DNA of 24,326 nucleotides, from assembly GCA_030637065.1 (NCBI GenBank), contig DAOVVQ010000015.1:1-24326 (forward strand). Reading direction: 5' to 3'. The notes under the pieces are model-generated. The model was given only the letters and a program-made list of their open reading frames with translations. It was not told the origin of the DNA and made no database searches. Shown here piece by piece: positions 8,786 through 15,562 of the stretch; position 1 is the stretch's first letter, and each line of letters opens with the position of its first letter. Position numbers and translations under genes: made by a program. The DNA comes from Planctomycetota bacterium (lineage in GTDB: Bacteria; Planctomycetota; Phycisphaerae; Sedimentisphaerales; Anaerohalosphaeraceae).

Positions 8786-8802
8786 CCCTGGAATTATCAG
8801 GG
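8786..8802 (-). other. Small stem-loop between CDP-alcohol and beta-propeller genes
   Basis: CCCTG (8786-8790) and CAGGG (8798-8802) form a 5-bp stem with a 7-base loop that overlaps the stop codon of the CDP-alcohol gene. A T-run (8807-8812) follows only when read on the plus strand, where no gene ends, so terminator function for the minus-strand operon is doubtful. Just beyond it on the minus strand, GTATAATAATAA could serve as a -10 region for the propeller gene, but no good -35 was recognised. Confidence 0.25.
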
Positions 8803-9474
8803 TCGGTTTTTTACGTCCTGCATGTCTACGTTCCAGATGTATTTTTGTGTTCTGTATACTACTACACATAGGAACAGGATCGCCAGGATGAATATGTATA
8901 CGAGTATTTTTTCGATCCAGCCGGTGCCGAAAAATGCTATCGCGGCGTTCAGGATGATGAACCATATTCTTATCTCCGTAGGGCCGGTGCCGAGGTATGT
9001 TATCTTGAACTCGCCGGTTGAGCCGAATGCCAGAAACGAACTTACCATATAACAGCCGAATACCGGGACCATTAAGAGGGCCAATTGTTTATTGACGCCC
9101 TCGAGCATAAACGAATAACCGATAAAGACGCAGGAGTTAAAGACAAAGTCCAGAAAGTGGTCCATATAAAAGCCCCACTTGGGGATCCCCGTATCGCGAT
9201 GTCGGCCCAGAGCCCCGTCGAAACAATCGGTAAACCACTGCAAGAACAGCATCAGCGACGAGAGCCAGAGCCAGTGGGCGTTGCCGCTTCGGCCCGCCAT
9301 GTAGCCGAAGACCACCATGCCGATCGACCAGGGGATAGTCATCAGCGTCAGGTGGTAGCCCTCGATCCAGGGTGGGAAACGCTCGACGTTACTATCGATC
9401 AGCCGCCGCTCATAAGGAGCGAGCAGCGTCGTCATCGGTAGTTTTTTGTCACCCTGAAAATTGTCTTCCGCCAT
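8797..9474 (-). CDS. CDP-alcohol phosphatidyltransferase-like membrane protein
   Basis: A 225-residue protein from the second of two adjacent ATG codons, which is better spaced from a GGGAG ribosome-binding site (the first ATG is at 9477). Several hydrophobic segments alternate with loops. The family motif is recognisable as DCFDGALGR...G...D...D: counted from the first ATG, D84, D87, G88, G91, R92, G102, D106 and D110. These Asp residues hold the metal and CDP-linked substrate in phosphatidyl- and ethanolamine-type transferases. Two deviations are visible: Gly91 replaces the usual Ala, and nine instead of eight residues separate the Arg from the next Gly. The reaction is probably transfer of a phospho-alcohol or diacylglycerol moiety from a CDP-activated donor at the cytoplasmic membrane. 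The acceptor is unknown. It is followed by the propeller and glycosyltransferase genes. Confidence 0.85.
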   Translation of the reverse strand: MAEDNFQGDKKLPMTTLLAPYERRLIDSNVERFPPWIEGYHLTLMTIPWSIGMVVFGYMAGRSGNAHWLWLSSLMLFLQWFTDCFDGALGRHRDTGIPKWGFYMDHFLDFVFNSCVFIGYSFMLEGVNKQLALLMVPVFGCYMVSSFLAFGSTGEFKITYLGTGPTEIRIWFIILNAAIAFFGTGWIEKILVYIFILAILFLCVVVYRTQKYIWNVDMQDVKNRP

Positions 9475-9525
9475 CATTCACTCCCTTATAAACAATTCGA
9501 GTCCCCACCACACACCGGCGATCGT

Positions 9526-9942
9526 TTACAGGTCGATATATTCCTTGGGTGCATCGTTCGTTTCCATGGTCCATACACAGGCCTTACCGCCCTTGACGCG
9601 ATATACCGCCATCGCTTCGTAACCGGCTGATTCGATCCAGGGTTTTAGGAACTCGAACTTCTCGACGATCTCCTTCTTCAGATCCAGGTCCTCGGTAAGT
9701 TCAACGCTGCCGGCGATACGAACCTGAACCTGGTCATCGGGCGAATAGAAACACATCTCAACGGCTGGGTTGGCGCTGATCTGTTTGTGAACGTCCTTGA
9801 CTTTGCCTGTGGAAAAGACGATCCCCTCGTCGTCGGCCTTGCAAACCATCATATCGCGAACATGTGGCGTATTGCCGTCAACCGTTGCAAGGGCGAAAAC
9901 GGGATTCTTGTCGACAAATGCGATAATTTCTTCTTTTGTCAT
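9526..9942 (-). CDS. Pyridoxamine 5'-phosphate oxidase-fold protein
   Basis: A 138-residue split-barrel protein. The N-terminus (helix, then NPVFALATVDGNTPHVRDM) and the following FSTGKVKDVHKQISANPAVE are the typical flavin-binding half of the pyridoxamine-phosphate-oxidase-like family. The C-terminal part (AVYRVKGGKACVWTME) completes the barrel. Such proteins bind FMN, F420 or heme, and many are general-stress or flavin-reductase proteins, not true PdxH. This one is much shorter than PdxH, so vitamin B6 synthesis is not implied. The ATG at 9942 follows AAGGAG at ideal spacing. It lies 51 bases upstream of the CDP-alcohol gene. Its specific substrate is unknown. Confidence 0.85.
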   Translation of the reverse strand: MTKEEIIAFVDKNPVFALATVDGNTPHVRDMMVCKADDEGIVFSTGKVKDVHKQISANPAVEMCFYSPDDQVQVRIAGSVELTEDLDLKKEIVEKFEFLKPWIESAGYEAMAVYRVKGGKACVWTMETNDAPKEYIDL

Positions 9943-10016
9943 TGTTCAACTCCTTGATTTAGTCTGCCACAATTCAAATAACCTCAGCCTGAACAATTGC
10001 AGTACGTCACCGGCGA

Positions 10017-10562
10017 CTAAGTAAACGGGCTGCTCTTGCCAAACGCGACTAATGTATTGTGCAAATGCTGGTTGCCGCTCAGGACGCGGTATTGGAGCAT
10101 TCTCACCACGGTTGCAAAATCCTTCCATTCAGACACAAGGCCCTCTGAGCCTGTGACAATCTCTTTCGCCTCAGCGACACTGGCCTTGACGTAGTCCGAA
10201 ACGCTCTTTGTCAAAAGTTCTTCCGTCAGCACGTCAATAATCCTCTCGAACTCGCCGCCGTCCAGCCACACACCCTGACACTTGAGGCAGTAGTCAATCT
10301 CCACTCCCGTCTTGCCGTAGCTGATCGCAGCCATATCCACGTCGCATTTAGGACACTTAACCGCCTTGGCCGAAACCGAAAATTTATCGTGGTGCTTCCA
10401 CAGATCAAAATCCATCCAGTTAAGGTCGCCGTCCACCTGATCTTTGGCCCGGCGAAGTTCGTCCTTGTCGAACCAGATGCCCTTACATTTGGCGCATTGA
10501 TCGACCTGCACATCTCCGCCAACTGCCCCGGTTAACTGTTCTTTGCATTTAGGACAATTCAT
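10017..10562 (-). CDS. Tandem zinc-ribbon (zf-TFIIB type) protein
   Basis: A 181-residue protein from the ATG at 10562, chosen because GGAG lies seven bases upstream and the zinc ribbon begins immediately (MNCPKCKEQL). The open frame extends to 10871, but that extension has no family features and crosses a promoter region. There are two zinc ribbons: C3, C6, C23, C26 with GIWFDKDEL, and C70, C73, C92, C95 with GVWLDGGEFE. The CxxC...CxxCxGxWxDxxEL pattern is that of the zf-TFIIB family. The remaining C-terminal part (about 105-181) is probably helical. The family is widespread and mostly uncharacterised; metal binding is a safe inference and nucleic-acid binding is not. It is the first gene of the minus-strand series. 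Confidence 0.8.
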   Translation of the reverse strand: MNCPKCKEQLTGAVGGDVQVDQCAKCKGIWFDKDELRRAKDQVDGDLNWMDFDLWKHHDKFSVSAKAVKCPKCDVDMAAISYGKTGVEIDYCLKCQGVWLDGGEFERIIDVLTEELLTKSVSDYVKASVAEAKEIVTGSEGLVSEWKDFATVVRMLQYRVLSGNQHLHNTLVAFGKSSPFT

Positions 10563-10649
10563 ACTTGATCTCCACTCAAAAAGGCATAATTCCAAAACAT
10601 CCGACATTCTGTCGCTCTGCCGGCACAACGAGCACGGCTGACAACCCCA

Positions 10650-10678
10650 TATATCCGGCAAAAACGGGGATTTGTCAA
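10650..10678 (-). promoter_or_regulatory. Possible promoter of the zinc-ribbon gene
   Basis: Reading the minus strand, TTGACA (10678-10673) is followed after 17 bases by GATATA (10655-10650), about 90 bases before the ATG at 10562. The -35 is perfect, the -10 is weak. It would be divergent from the leuA promoter. Confidence 0.35.
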
Positions 10679-10751
10679 ACAGAACTTTGCCTTTTGGCTG
10701 GTCTAAGCAGGGGCGGGGGAAAAATATTGCCCAAAAATCCGCGAAATCCTC

Positions 10752-10780
10752 TTGCATAAGGCCACTTTTGTCGATATAAT
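10752..10780 (+). promoter_or_regulatory. Sigma-70-type promoter of the leucine operon
   Basis: TTGCAT (10752-10757), a 17-bp spacer and a perfect TATAAT (10775-10780). The expected transcription start, 7 or 8 bases past the -10, falls at 10787-10788, the A of the ATG of the leader peptide. This leaves an RNA leader of about 205 bases before leuA. Confidence 0.7.
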
Positions 10781-10787
10781 GCCCGTT

Positions 10788-10850
10788 ATGAACATTAGCA
10801 GCACAATTCGTTATCGCTATGCCCGGTCGGGCCTGCTCCTGCGCCGGTAG
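10788..10850 (+). CDS. Putative leucine leader (attenuator) peptide, leaderless
   Basis: A 20-codon frame from ATG 10788 to TAG 10848. It ends Ser-Gly-Leu-Leu-Leu-Arg-Arg-stop, with consecutive leucine codons CTG, CTC, CTG at 10833-10841. A short peptide with a run of Leu codons directly upstream of leuA is the classical arrangement for ribosome-mediated attenuation, as in enterobacterial leuL. No Shine-Dalgarno sequence fits in front of it, because the promoter -10 ends at 10780 and the predicted transcript start coincides with the ATG, so it is probably translated as a leaderless mRNA. An in-frame upstream ATG at 10779 overlaps the -10 and would not be transcribed. The peptide was read directly from sequence; its regulatory role is inferred. 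Confidence 0.65.
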   Translation: MNISSTIRYRYARSGLLLRR

Positions 10851-10855
10851 GCGCA
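10840..10855 (+). promoter_or_regulatory. Hairpin at the end of the leader peptide
   Basis: TGCGCC (10840-10845), loop GGTA, and GGCGCA (10850-10855) form a perfect 6-bp GC-rich stem spanning the last Leu codon, the two Arg codons and the stop of the leader peptide. A ribosome stalled on the Leu codons would block it, as expected for the first stem of an attenuator. Confidence 0.45.
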
Positions 10856-10872
10856 TAGTACTCCCCCTCACA

Positions 10873-10912
10873 TATCCTTAATACAATGGCTTCAGTTTAG
10901 GATAGATTTTTT
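10873..10912 (+). terminator. Candidate attenuator terminator upstream of leuA
   Basis: TATCCT (10873-10878) pairs with AGGATA (10899-10904). Two more A-T pairs are possible past one mismatch, around a 14-base loop. Two bases later a run of six T begins (10907-10912). The stem is AT-rich and thus weak for a terminator, but the T-run and the position between the leader peptide and leuA support an attenuator. Confidence 0.4.
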
Positions 10913-10927
10913 GCGCGTTACAGCGCA
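10912..10927 (+). other. Second hairpin before leuA
   Basis: TGCGC (10912-10916), loop GTTACA, and GCGCA (10923-10927) form a perfect 5-bp stem. Its arms have the same sequence as the core arms of the hairpin at 10840-10855, so the two hairpins could exchange partners. No T-run follows. The remainder up to leuA (10928-10980) shows nothing else recognisable. Confidence 0.3.
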
Positions 10928-10992
10928 TAATCCCCTGAATTGACGTAGGCTTAGGTCTTGGGTCAGGTGGGAACAGATTTGGAGACTGACAA

Positions 10993-12558
10993 ATGTCGGC
11001 ACAAAAAGTAGAGATATTTGATACAACGCTCAGGGACGGTGAGCAAGCGGCTGGGAGTCGGCTTGGGGTACGCGAAAAGCTCGAAATCGCACGTCAATTA
11101 GCCAGATTGGGCGTTGACATCATCGAGGCGGGCTTTCCGATCTCCTCGCCAAAGGACTTCGAGGCGGTCTCGCTCATAGCACAGGAGATACAAGGTCCGG
11201 TTATCTGCGGGCTCTCGCGAGCGGTGGCTGCGGATATCGACGCTGCGGGCAAGGCGCTCGCCAAGGCCAAAAGAAGCAGGATTCATACCGGACTTGGCAT
11301 ATCCGATATCCATATTGCAGGCAAGTTCGGCGATAAAAAATACGGCAAGACCCTCGACGAGAAGAAGGACAAGGTGATCGACATGGCCGTCGCCGCTGTG
11401 AAGCACGCCCGCCAGTACACCGACGACGTCGAGTTTTACACTGAAGACTCCGGCAGGGCGGATCCGGAATACCTCTACCGGATACTCGAAGCCGTTATCG
11501 ATGCGGGCGCTACGGTGCTGAATATTCCCGACACGACCGGCTATGCAATCCCATACGAGTTCGGCAGGCTCATCGCGAGCATCTGCGAAAAGGTCCCTAA
11601 TATAGGTAAGGCCACGATCAGCGTCCACTGCCACGACGACCTTGGCATGGCTGTCGCTAATTCGTTGGCGGGTGTGAGAAACGGAGCCCGTCAGGTGGAG
11701 TGTACGATAAACGGCGTCGGGGAGCGTGCGGGAAACGCCGCCATGGAAGAGGTCGTAATGGCGATCCGCACCCGGCAGGACTTCTTCGATATAGACACCG
11801 ACATAAACAGTCGCGAATTCTGCCGCATCAGCCGGATGGTCGCCGACATGTTAGGCTTTATTGTGCCAGCCAACAAGGCTGTCGTCGGGGCGAACGCATT
11901 TGCGCACAGCTCCGGGATCCACGTCGACGGGGTACTCAAGAAACGCGAGACATACGAGATAATGAAGCCCGAAGACGTCGGCTCGCCAAAGAGCAGGGTC
12001 ATACTGACCGCCCGGACCGGACGCCACGGTCTGAGACACCGACTCGAAGAGATCGGCTACAGCCTCTCCGACGAGGAACTCGAGCACGTATACGAACGGT
12101 TCCTGGTAATCGCCGACAAGAAGAAGGAGGTCTTCGACGAGGATCTTGCGGCGATCATAAGCGACGAGGTCCGGCTGATAGAGCACGTTTACGAACTCGA
12201 ATATCTCCACGTCGCATGTGGAACGGGAACGCTGCCGACTGCCAGTGTAAAAATACGGACAAAGGACGGTCTGACCCAGGCTGCGGCGTGTGGGGACGGG
12301 CCCGTTGATGCCGCGTACGAGGCGATAAGGCAGGCGACGGGTCTTGAGCCGAAGGTCGAAAACTATGCCATAAGGGCGGTAACAAGCGGAAAAGAAGCAT
12401 TGGGCGAGGCAACCGTAAGGATAGGGACCACAAGGACCTTCGTGGGCCGGGGCGTATCGACGGACATCATAGAGGCAAGCGCGAAGGCTTACGTCGACGC
12501 GATAAACAGGATGGTAGCGGCAGAAGATACGGAACCGGAAACAAAAATTGAACTGTAA
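10993..12558 (+). CDS. leuA: 2-isopropylmalate synthase
   Basis: A 521-residue enzyme that condenses acetyl-CoA with 2-oxoisovalerate, the first committed step to leucine. Motifs: DTTLRDGEQ (10-18), HCHDD (212-216) with the metal-binding His212 and His214, and the GERAGNAA segment (244-251). A long C-terminal part (about 390-510, including SGKEALGEATVRI) is the LeuA dimerisation/allosteric domain where leucine feedback normally acts; its presence separates this enzyme from homocitrate and re-citrate synthases. SSGIHVDGVLKKRETYE in the linker is typical. The start has GGAG eight bases upstream. It is the first structural gene of leuA-leuC-leuD-leuB and is preceded by the leader peptide and hairpins described here. 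Gene length is normal for the family. Confidence 0.97.
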   Translation: MSAQKVEIFDTTLRDGEQAAGSRLGVREKLEIARQLARLGVDIIEAGFPISSPKDFEAVSLIAQEIQGPVICGLSRAVAADIDAAGKALAKAKRSRIHTGLGISDIHIAGKFGDKKYGKTLDEKKDKVIDMAVAAVKHARQYTDDVEFYTEDSGRADPEYLYRILEAVIDAGATVLNIPDTTGYAIPYEFGRLIASICEKVPNIGKATISVHCHDDLGMAVANSLAGVRNGARQVECTINGVGERAGNAAMEEVVMAIRTRQDFFDIDTDINSREFCRISRMVADMLGFIVPANKAVVGANAFAHSSGIHVDGVLKKRETYEIMKPEDVGSPKSRVILTARTGRHGLRHRLEEIGYSLSDEELEHVYERFLVIADKKKEVFDEDLAAIISDEVRLIEHVYELEYLHVACGTGTLPTASVKIRTKDGLTQAAACGDGPVDAAYEAIRQATGLEPKVENYAIRAVTSGKEALGEATVRIGTTRTFVGRGVSTDIIEASAKAYVDAINRMVAAEDTEPETKIEL

Positions 12559-12559
12559 A

Positions 12560-12589
12560 AAATCCGTGAAATCAGTGAAATCCGTGGTT
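12560..12589 (+). repeat. Solo copy of the ATCCGTG repeat, leuA-leuC gap
   Basis: A 30-bp copy with three 9-bp units: ATCCGTGAA, ATCAGTGAA and ATCCGTGGT. It is in the same orientation as the right repeat of the GxxExxY cassette (25 or more of 30 bases alike) and begins one base after the leuA stop codon. Confidence 0.85.
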
Positions 12590-12621
12590 TCTTTATAACG
12601 AACTAAACAGGAGTGCGACAT

Positions 12622-13884
12622 ATGCCAATGAATATGACAGAGAAGATACTTGCTAAGGCGGCTGGTAAAGATGCTGTTTGCGCGGGCGATCTTATTAGTG
12701 CTGAGATCGATGTGATAATGTGTCACGATGTGACGACGCCGCCGGCGATATCGATGCTGAAGGAAAACGGTATCGACAAGGTTTTTGATCCGGAAAGAAT
12801 CGTAGTTACACCGGACCACTTTCAGCCGGCCAAGGATATAAAGAGCGCTGAGCTTCATAAACGTCTCGATAAGTGGGCCCGCGAAAAGAAGATCAAGCAT
12901 TACTACCCGATCGGCAAGGCGGGGGTCTGCCACGCGCTGCTGCCCGAACAGGGCCACATCCGGCCCGGCGAGGTGATCGTTGGCGGAGACTCGCATACTT
13001 GTACTTACGGTGCGTTCGGTGCGTTCAGTACCGGTATCGGTTCGACGGATCTGGCTGCGGCGATCGCTACGGGGCAGCTCTGGTTTAAGGTCCCCGAATC
13101 GATGAAATTCGTATTAAACGGCACATTGCCGCCCGGCGTTTACAGCAAGGATGTGATACTCGCTGTCATCGCAAGGATCGGGACCGATGGTGCGCTCTAC
13201 CGCGCGATGGAGTTTACCGGGTCGGCCCTTGGTGATATGACCATGGAAGCGAGAATGACTGTCACGAACATGGCGATCGAAGCGGGCGCAAAGAACGGGA
13301 TCATAGGCTTTGACGAGACCACGAAACAGTATCTCGACGAGCATCTCAAGGACAAGACCGAATATACGGTTTACGATTCCGATGCCGAAGCTGAATATGT
13401 CGCCGTCAAGGAGTTCGACTGCTCGAAGTTAGAGCCCATGGTAGCACTCCCGCACCTGCCCAGCGGCGGAGTTCCGATCGGCGAATGCAGCGGAAAAGAG
13501 ATGGACCAGGCCTATATCGGAAGCTGCACGAACGGGAGAATAGAGGACTTGAGGATCGCGGCGAAGATAATGCAGGGTAAGGCTGTCGCCATCAGGACGA
13601 TAGTCGTCCCGGCGACCCCGGAGATATGGAAGCAGATGATGGACGAAGGCCTGGGTTCGATATTCTATGAGGCCGGCTGTGTAGTTAGTGCACCGACGTG
13701 CGGGGCGTGCCTCGGCGGATTTATGGGTATACTCGCCTCCGACGAAAAATGCGTAAGCACGACGAACAGAAACTTCGTAGGCAGAATGGGAAGCCCGAAA
13801 AGCGAAGTTTATCTGGCAAGCCCGGCAACCGCGGCGGCAAGTGCAATTGAAGGAAAGCTGACGGATCCAAGAAAATTCATGTAA
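12622..13884 (+). CDS. leuC: 3-isopropylmalate dehydratase large subunit
   Basis: A 420-residue protein from the ATG at 12622, preferred over the upstream in-frame GTG at 12613 because AGGAG (12609-12613) lies eight bases before it. With LeuD it isomerises 2- to 3-isopropylmalate through a 4Fe-4S cluster. The cluster ligands are visible: Cys302 in YIGSCTNGR, and Cys360 and Cys363 in PTCGACLGG. GDSHTCTYGAFGAF is the substrate-binding signature of the aconitase family. About 420 residues places it with the shorter LeuC type common in archaea, delta-proteobacteria and planctomycetes; that type also includes homoaconitase-like enzymes, but the leu gene neighbourhood makes isopropylmalate the expected substrate. 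Confidence 0.96.
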   Translation: MPMNMTEKILAKAAGKDAVCAGDLISAEIDVIMCHDVTTPPAISMLKENGIDKVFDPERIVVTPDHFQPAKDIKSAELHKRLDKWAREKKIKHYYPIGKAGVCHALLPEQGHIRPGEVIVGGDSHTCTYGAFGAFSTGIGSTDLAAAIATGQLWFKVPESMKFVLNGTLPPGVYSKDVILAVIARIGTDGALYRAMEFTGSALGDMTMEARMTVTNMAIEAGAKNGIIGFDETTKQYLDEHLKDKTEYTVYDSDAEAEYVAVKEFDCSKLEPMVALPHLPSGGVPIGECSGKEMDQAYIGSCTNGRIEDLRIAAKIMQGKAVAIRTIVVPATPEIWKQMMDEGLGSIFYEAGCVVSAPTCGACLGGFMGILASDEKCVSTTNRNFVGRMGSPKSEVYLASPATAAASAIEGKLTDPRKFM

Positions 13885-13913
13885 AAAAGAAAGAGTTTGA
13901 ACAGGAAACCAAA

Positions 13914-14393
13914 ATGAGCAAAGCACATGTATATAAGCGGGATCATATTAATACGGATGAGATAATTCCGGCCCGGTATTTGAATACTGACGATGCTAAG
14001 GAGCTTGCGGTGCATTGTATGGAGGATCTGGATGCCGGGTTTATCGAGAAGTGCGCTGCCGGCGATGTTGTTGTCGCTGGCGACGACTTTGGATGCGGTT
14101 CGTCCCGTGAGCATGCCGTCTGGGCCATTCAGGGCGCACAGGTCGGCGCGATTATCGCGCAGTCATTTGCCCGGATATTTTACCGGAACTGCATCAACTG
14201 CGGTTTTTACGTCGTCGAACTGCCTGGCGCAATAGAAAAGATAAATGACGGCGATGAGATCGAGATCGACTACGAAAAGGGCGTCATAGAGAATAAGACG
14301 CAGGGCACGAAGCTGGAATTTAAGGCCCTGCCGGATTTCGCTATCGAGATAATAAACAACGGCGGTTTGCTCAAACATATTAGCAGGAAATAA
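13914..14393 (+). CDS. leuD: 3-isopropylmalate dehydratase small subunit
   Basis: A 159-residue swivelling domain that completes the LeuCD active site. Recognised by the N-terminal DHINTDEIIPARYLNTDD segment, whose YLxT loop lies at the substrate pocket of short-type small subunits, and by GDDFGCGSSREHAVWA, the conserved aconitase small-domain signature. QSFARIFYRNCINCG is also typical. It starts 29 bases after leuC, with AGGA upstream of the ATG. The short length pairs with the short LeuC. It ends at a TAA followed one base later by a partial copy of the ATCCGTG repeat. Confidence 0.96.
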   Translation: MSKAHVYKRDHINTDEIIPARYLNTDDAKELAVHCMEDLDAGFIEKCAAGDVVVAGDDFGCGSSREHAVWAIQGAQVGAIIAQSFARIFYRNCINCGFYVVELPGAIEKINDGDEIEIDYEKGVIENKTQGTKLEFKALPDFAIEIINNGGLLKHISRK

Positions 14394-14394
14394 T

Positions 14395-14408
14395 AACCAC
14401 GGATTACA
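14395..14408 (-). repeat. Partial ATCCGTG repeat, leuD-leuB gap
   Basis: AACCACGGATTACA is identical over its first 13 bases to the outer half of the right cassette repeat read in reverse. The remainder of the repeat is missing. It begins one base after the leuD stop codon. Confidence 0.6.
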
Positions 14409-14430
14409 GAAAAAGAAAGGAAAGTGTTTG

Positions 14431-15516
14431 ATGAAGAGCTATAAGATTGCTGTAATGCCCGGCGATGGGACGGGTCCTGAGGTTACTGTTGAGGCTGTTA
14501 AGGTCGTTAAGGCTGCTGCCGACAAGTTTGGTTTTAAGGTCGAACTGGCCGATTTTGATTTCGGCGGCGAAAGGTATATGAGGACGGGCGAGACGCTGCC
14601 GGATAGCGGTGTGGAAGAACTGCGCGCATTCGATACGATCCTGCTGGGCGCTATCGGTCATCCCGATGTTCAGCCGGGAATCCTCGAAAAGGGCATCCTC
14701 TTAAAGGCCCGGTTCGCGCTGGATCAATACATCAACCTGCGGCCGGTCAAGCTCTTTCCCGGCGTCGAGTGCCCCTTAAAAGGCAAAGGCCCCGACGATA
14801 TCGACTACGTGGTCGTCCGTGAGAACACCGGCGGGATATACACCGGGACCGGCGGCTTCAGTATGAAAGACACACCGCACGAGGTAGCCACGCAGTCGAT
14901 GGTCTACAACCGTTACCAGGTCGACCGATGCCTGAGATACGCCTTCGAGTACGCCGCCAAACACGGCAAGAAGGCACGGGGCAAAGGCGATACAAACACA
15001 TTAGCTCTCTGCGGCAAGACAAACGTCCTGACATACGTATACGACCTCTGGTGGCGGGCCTTCAACGAGATGGGCGAAAAGGACTACCCGGAGATCAACC
15101 GTGACTACTACCACGTCGACGCGACATGTATGTGGATGATAAAGAACCCCGAATGGTTCGACGTGCTCGTAACCGGCAACATGTTCGGCGACATCATCAC
15201 CGATCTGGGCGCGATAACGCAGGGCGGAATGGGAATTGCGGCTGGGGGCAATATTAATCCCGAGGGCCTCAGCATGTTCGAGCCGATCGGCGGAAGCGCC
15301 CCGAAGTACACCGGAAAGGGCGTCATAAATCCCTTAGCTGCAATATGCGCGGCACAAATGATGCTCGAATCGTTGGGCGAAGACCAGGCCGGCCAAAAGA
15401 TCGAACAGGCTGTGAGGACCGTCACCGGTACAAAGCTGAAATCATTAGCCGCCGGACGGATGGGATACTCCACAGCCGAGGTCGGAGACCTGGTCGCAGA
15501 ATTGGTCGCTGGGTAA
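14431..15516 (+). CDS. leuB: 3-isopropylmalate dehydrogenase
   Basis: A 361-residue NAD-dependent beta-decarboxylating dehydrogenase that oxidises 3-isopropylmalate to 2-oxoisocaproate. Start at ATG 14431, with AAGGA nine bases upstream; the TTG just before it is less likely. Features: PGDGTGPEV near the N-terminus, ALDQYINLRPVKL with the substrate-binding Arg, the VVRENTGGIYTG loop, and the metal-binding Asp in the NMFGDIITDLGA segment. EPIGGSAPKYTGKG near the C-terminus is the nucleotide-binding loop. Isocitrate and tartrate dehydrogenases are homologous, but the operon context points to LeuB. It is the last gene of the leucine operon; the left inverted repeat of the GxxExxY cassette starts one base past its stop. 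Confidence 0.95.
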   Translation: MKSYKIAVMPGDGTGPEVTVEAVKVVKAAADKFGFKVELADFDFGGERYMRTGETLPDSGVEELRAFDTILLGAIGHPDVQPGILEKGILLKARFALDQYINLRPVKLFPGVECPLKGKGPDDIDYVVVRENTGGIYTGTGGFSMKDTPHEVATQSMVYNRYQVDRCLRYAFEYAAKHGKKARGKGDTNTLALCGKTNVLTYVYDLWWRAFNEMGEKDYPEINRDYYHVDATCMWMIKNPEWFDVLVTGNMFGDIITDLGAITQGGMGIAAGGNINPEGLSMFEPIGGSAPKYTGKGVINPLAAICAAQMMLESLGEDQAGQKIEQAVRTVTGTKLKSLAAGRMGYSTAEVGDLVAELVAG

Positions 15517-15517
15517 A

Positions 15518-15547
15518 AACCGCGGATTACACGGATTTCACGGATTT
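15518..15547 (-). repeat. Left inverted repeat of the cassette
   Basis: Read on the minus strand it consists of three 9-bp units, ATCCGTGAA, ATCCGTGTA and ATCCGCGGT, flanked by AA and T. It differs from the right repeat at two positions. Confidence 0.85.
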
Positions 15548-15562
15548 AAAAGAGGATATAGC

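Noticed and set aside
7796..9052. Open frame of 418 codons on the plus strand
   Set aside because: It lies antisense to the well-supported beta-propeller and CDP-alcohol genes and has no family features. It is a by-product of their codon use.
10735..10749. AAATCCGCGAAATCC, similar to the ATCCGTG repeat
   Set aside because: Only 15 bases match, and no third unit or end is present. It could be a relic, but chance similarity cannot be excluded.
10563..10871. N-terminal extension of the zinc-ribbon gene
   Set aside because: The ATG at 10562 has a good ribosome-binding site directly before the zinc ribbon. The extension crosses the leucine promoter and leader and has no family features.
11851..12996. 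Open frame of 381 codons on the minus strand
   Set aside because: It is antisense to leuA and leuC, crosses their gap and the repeat, and its composition is not protein-like.
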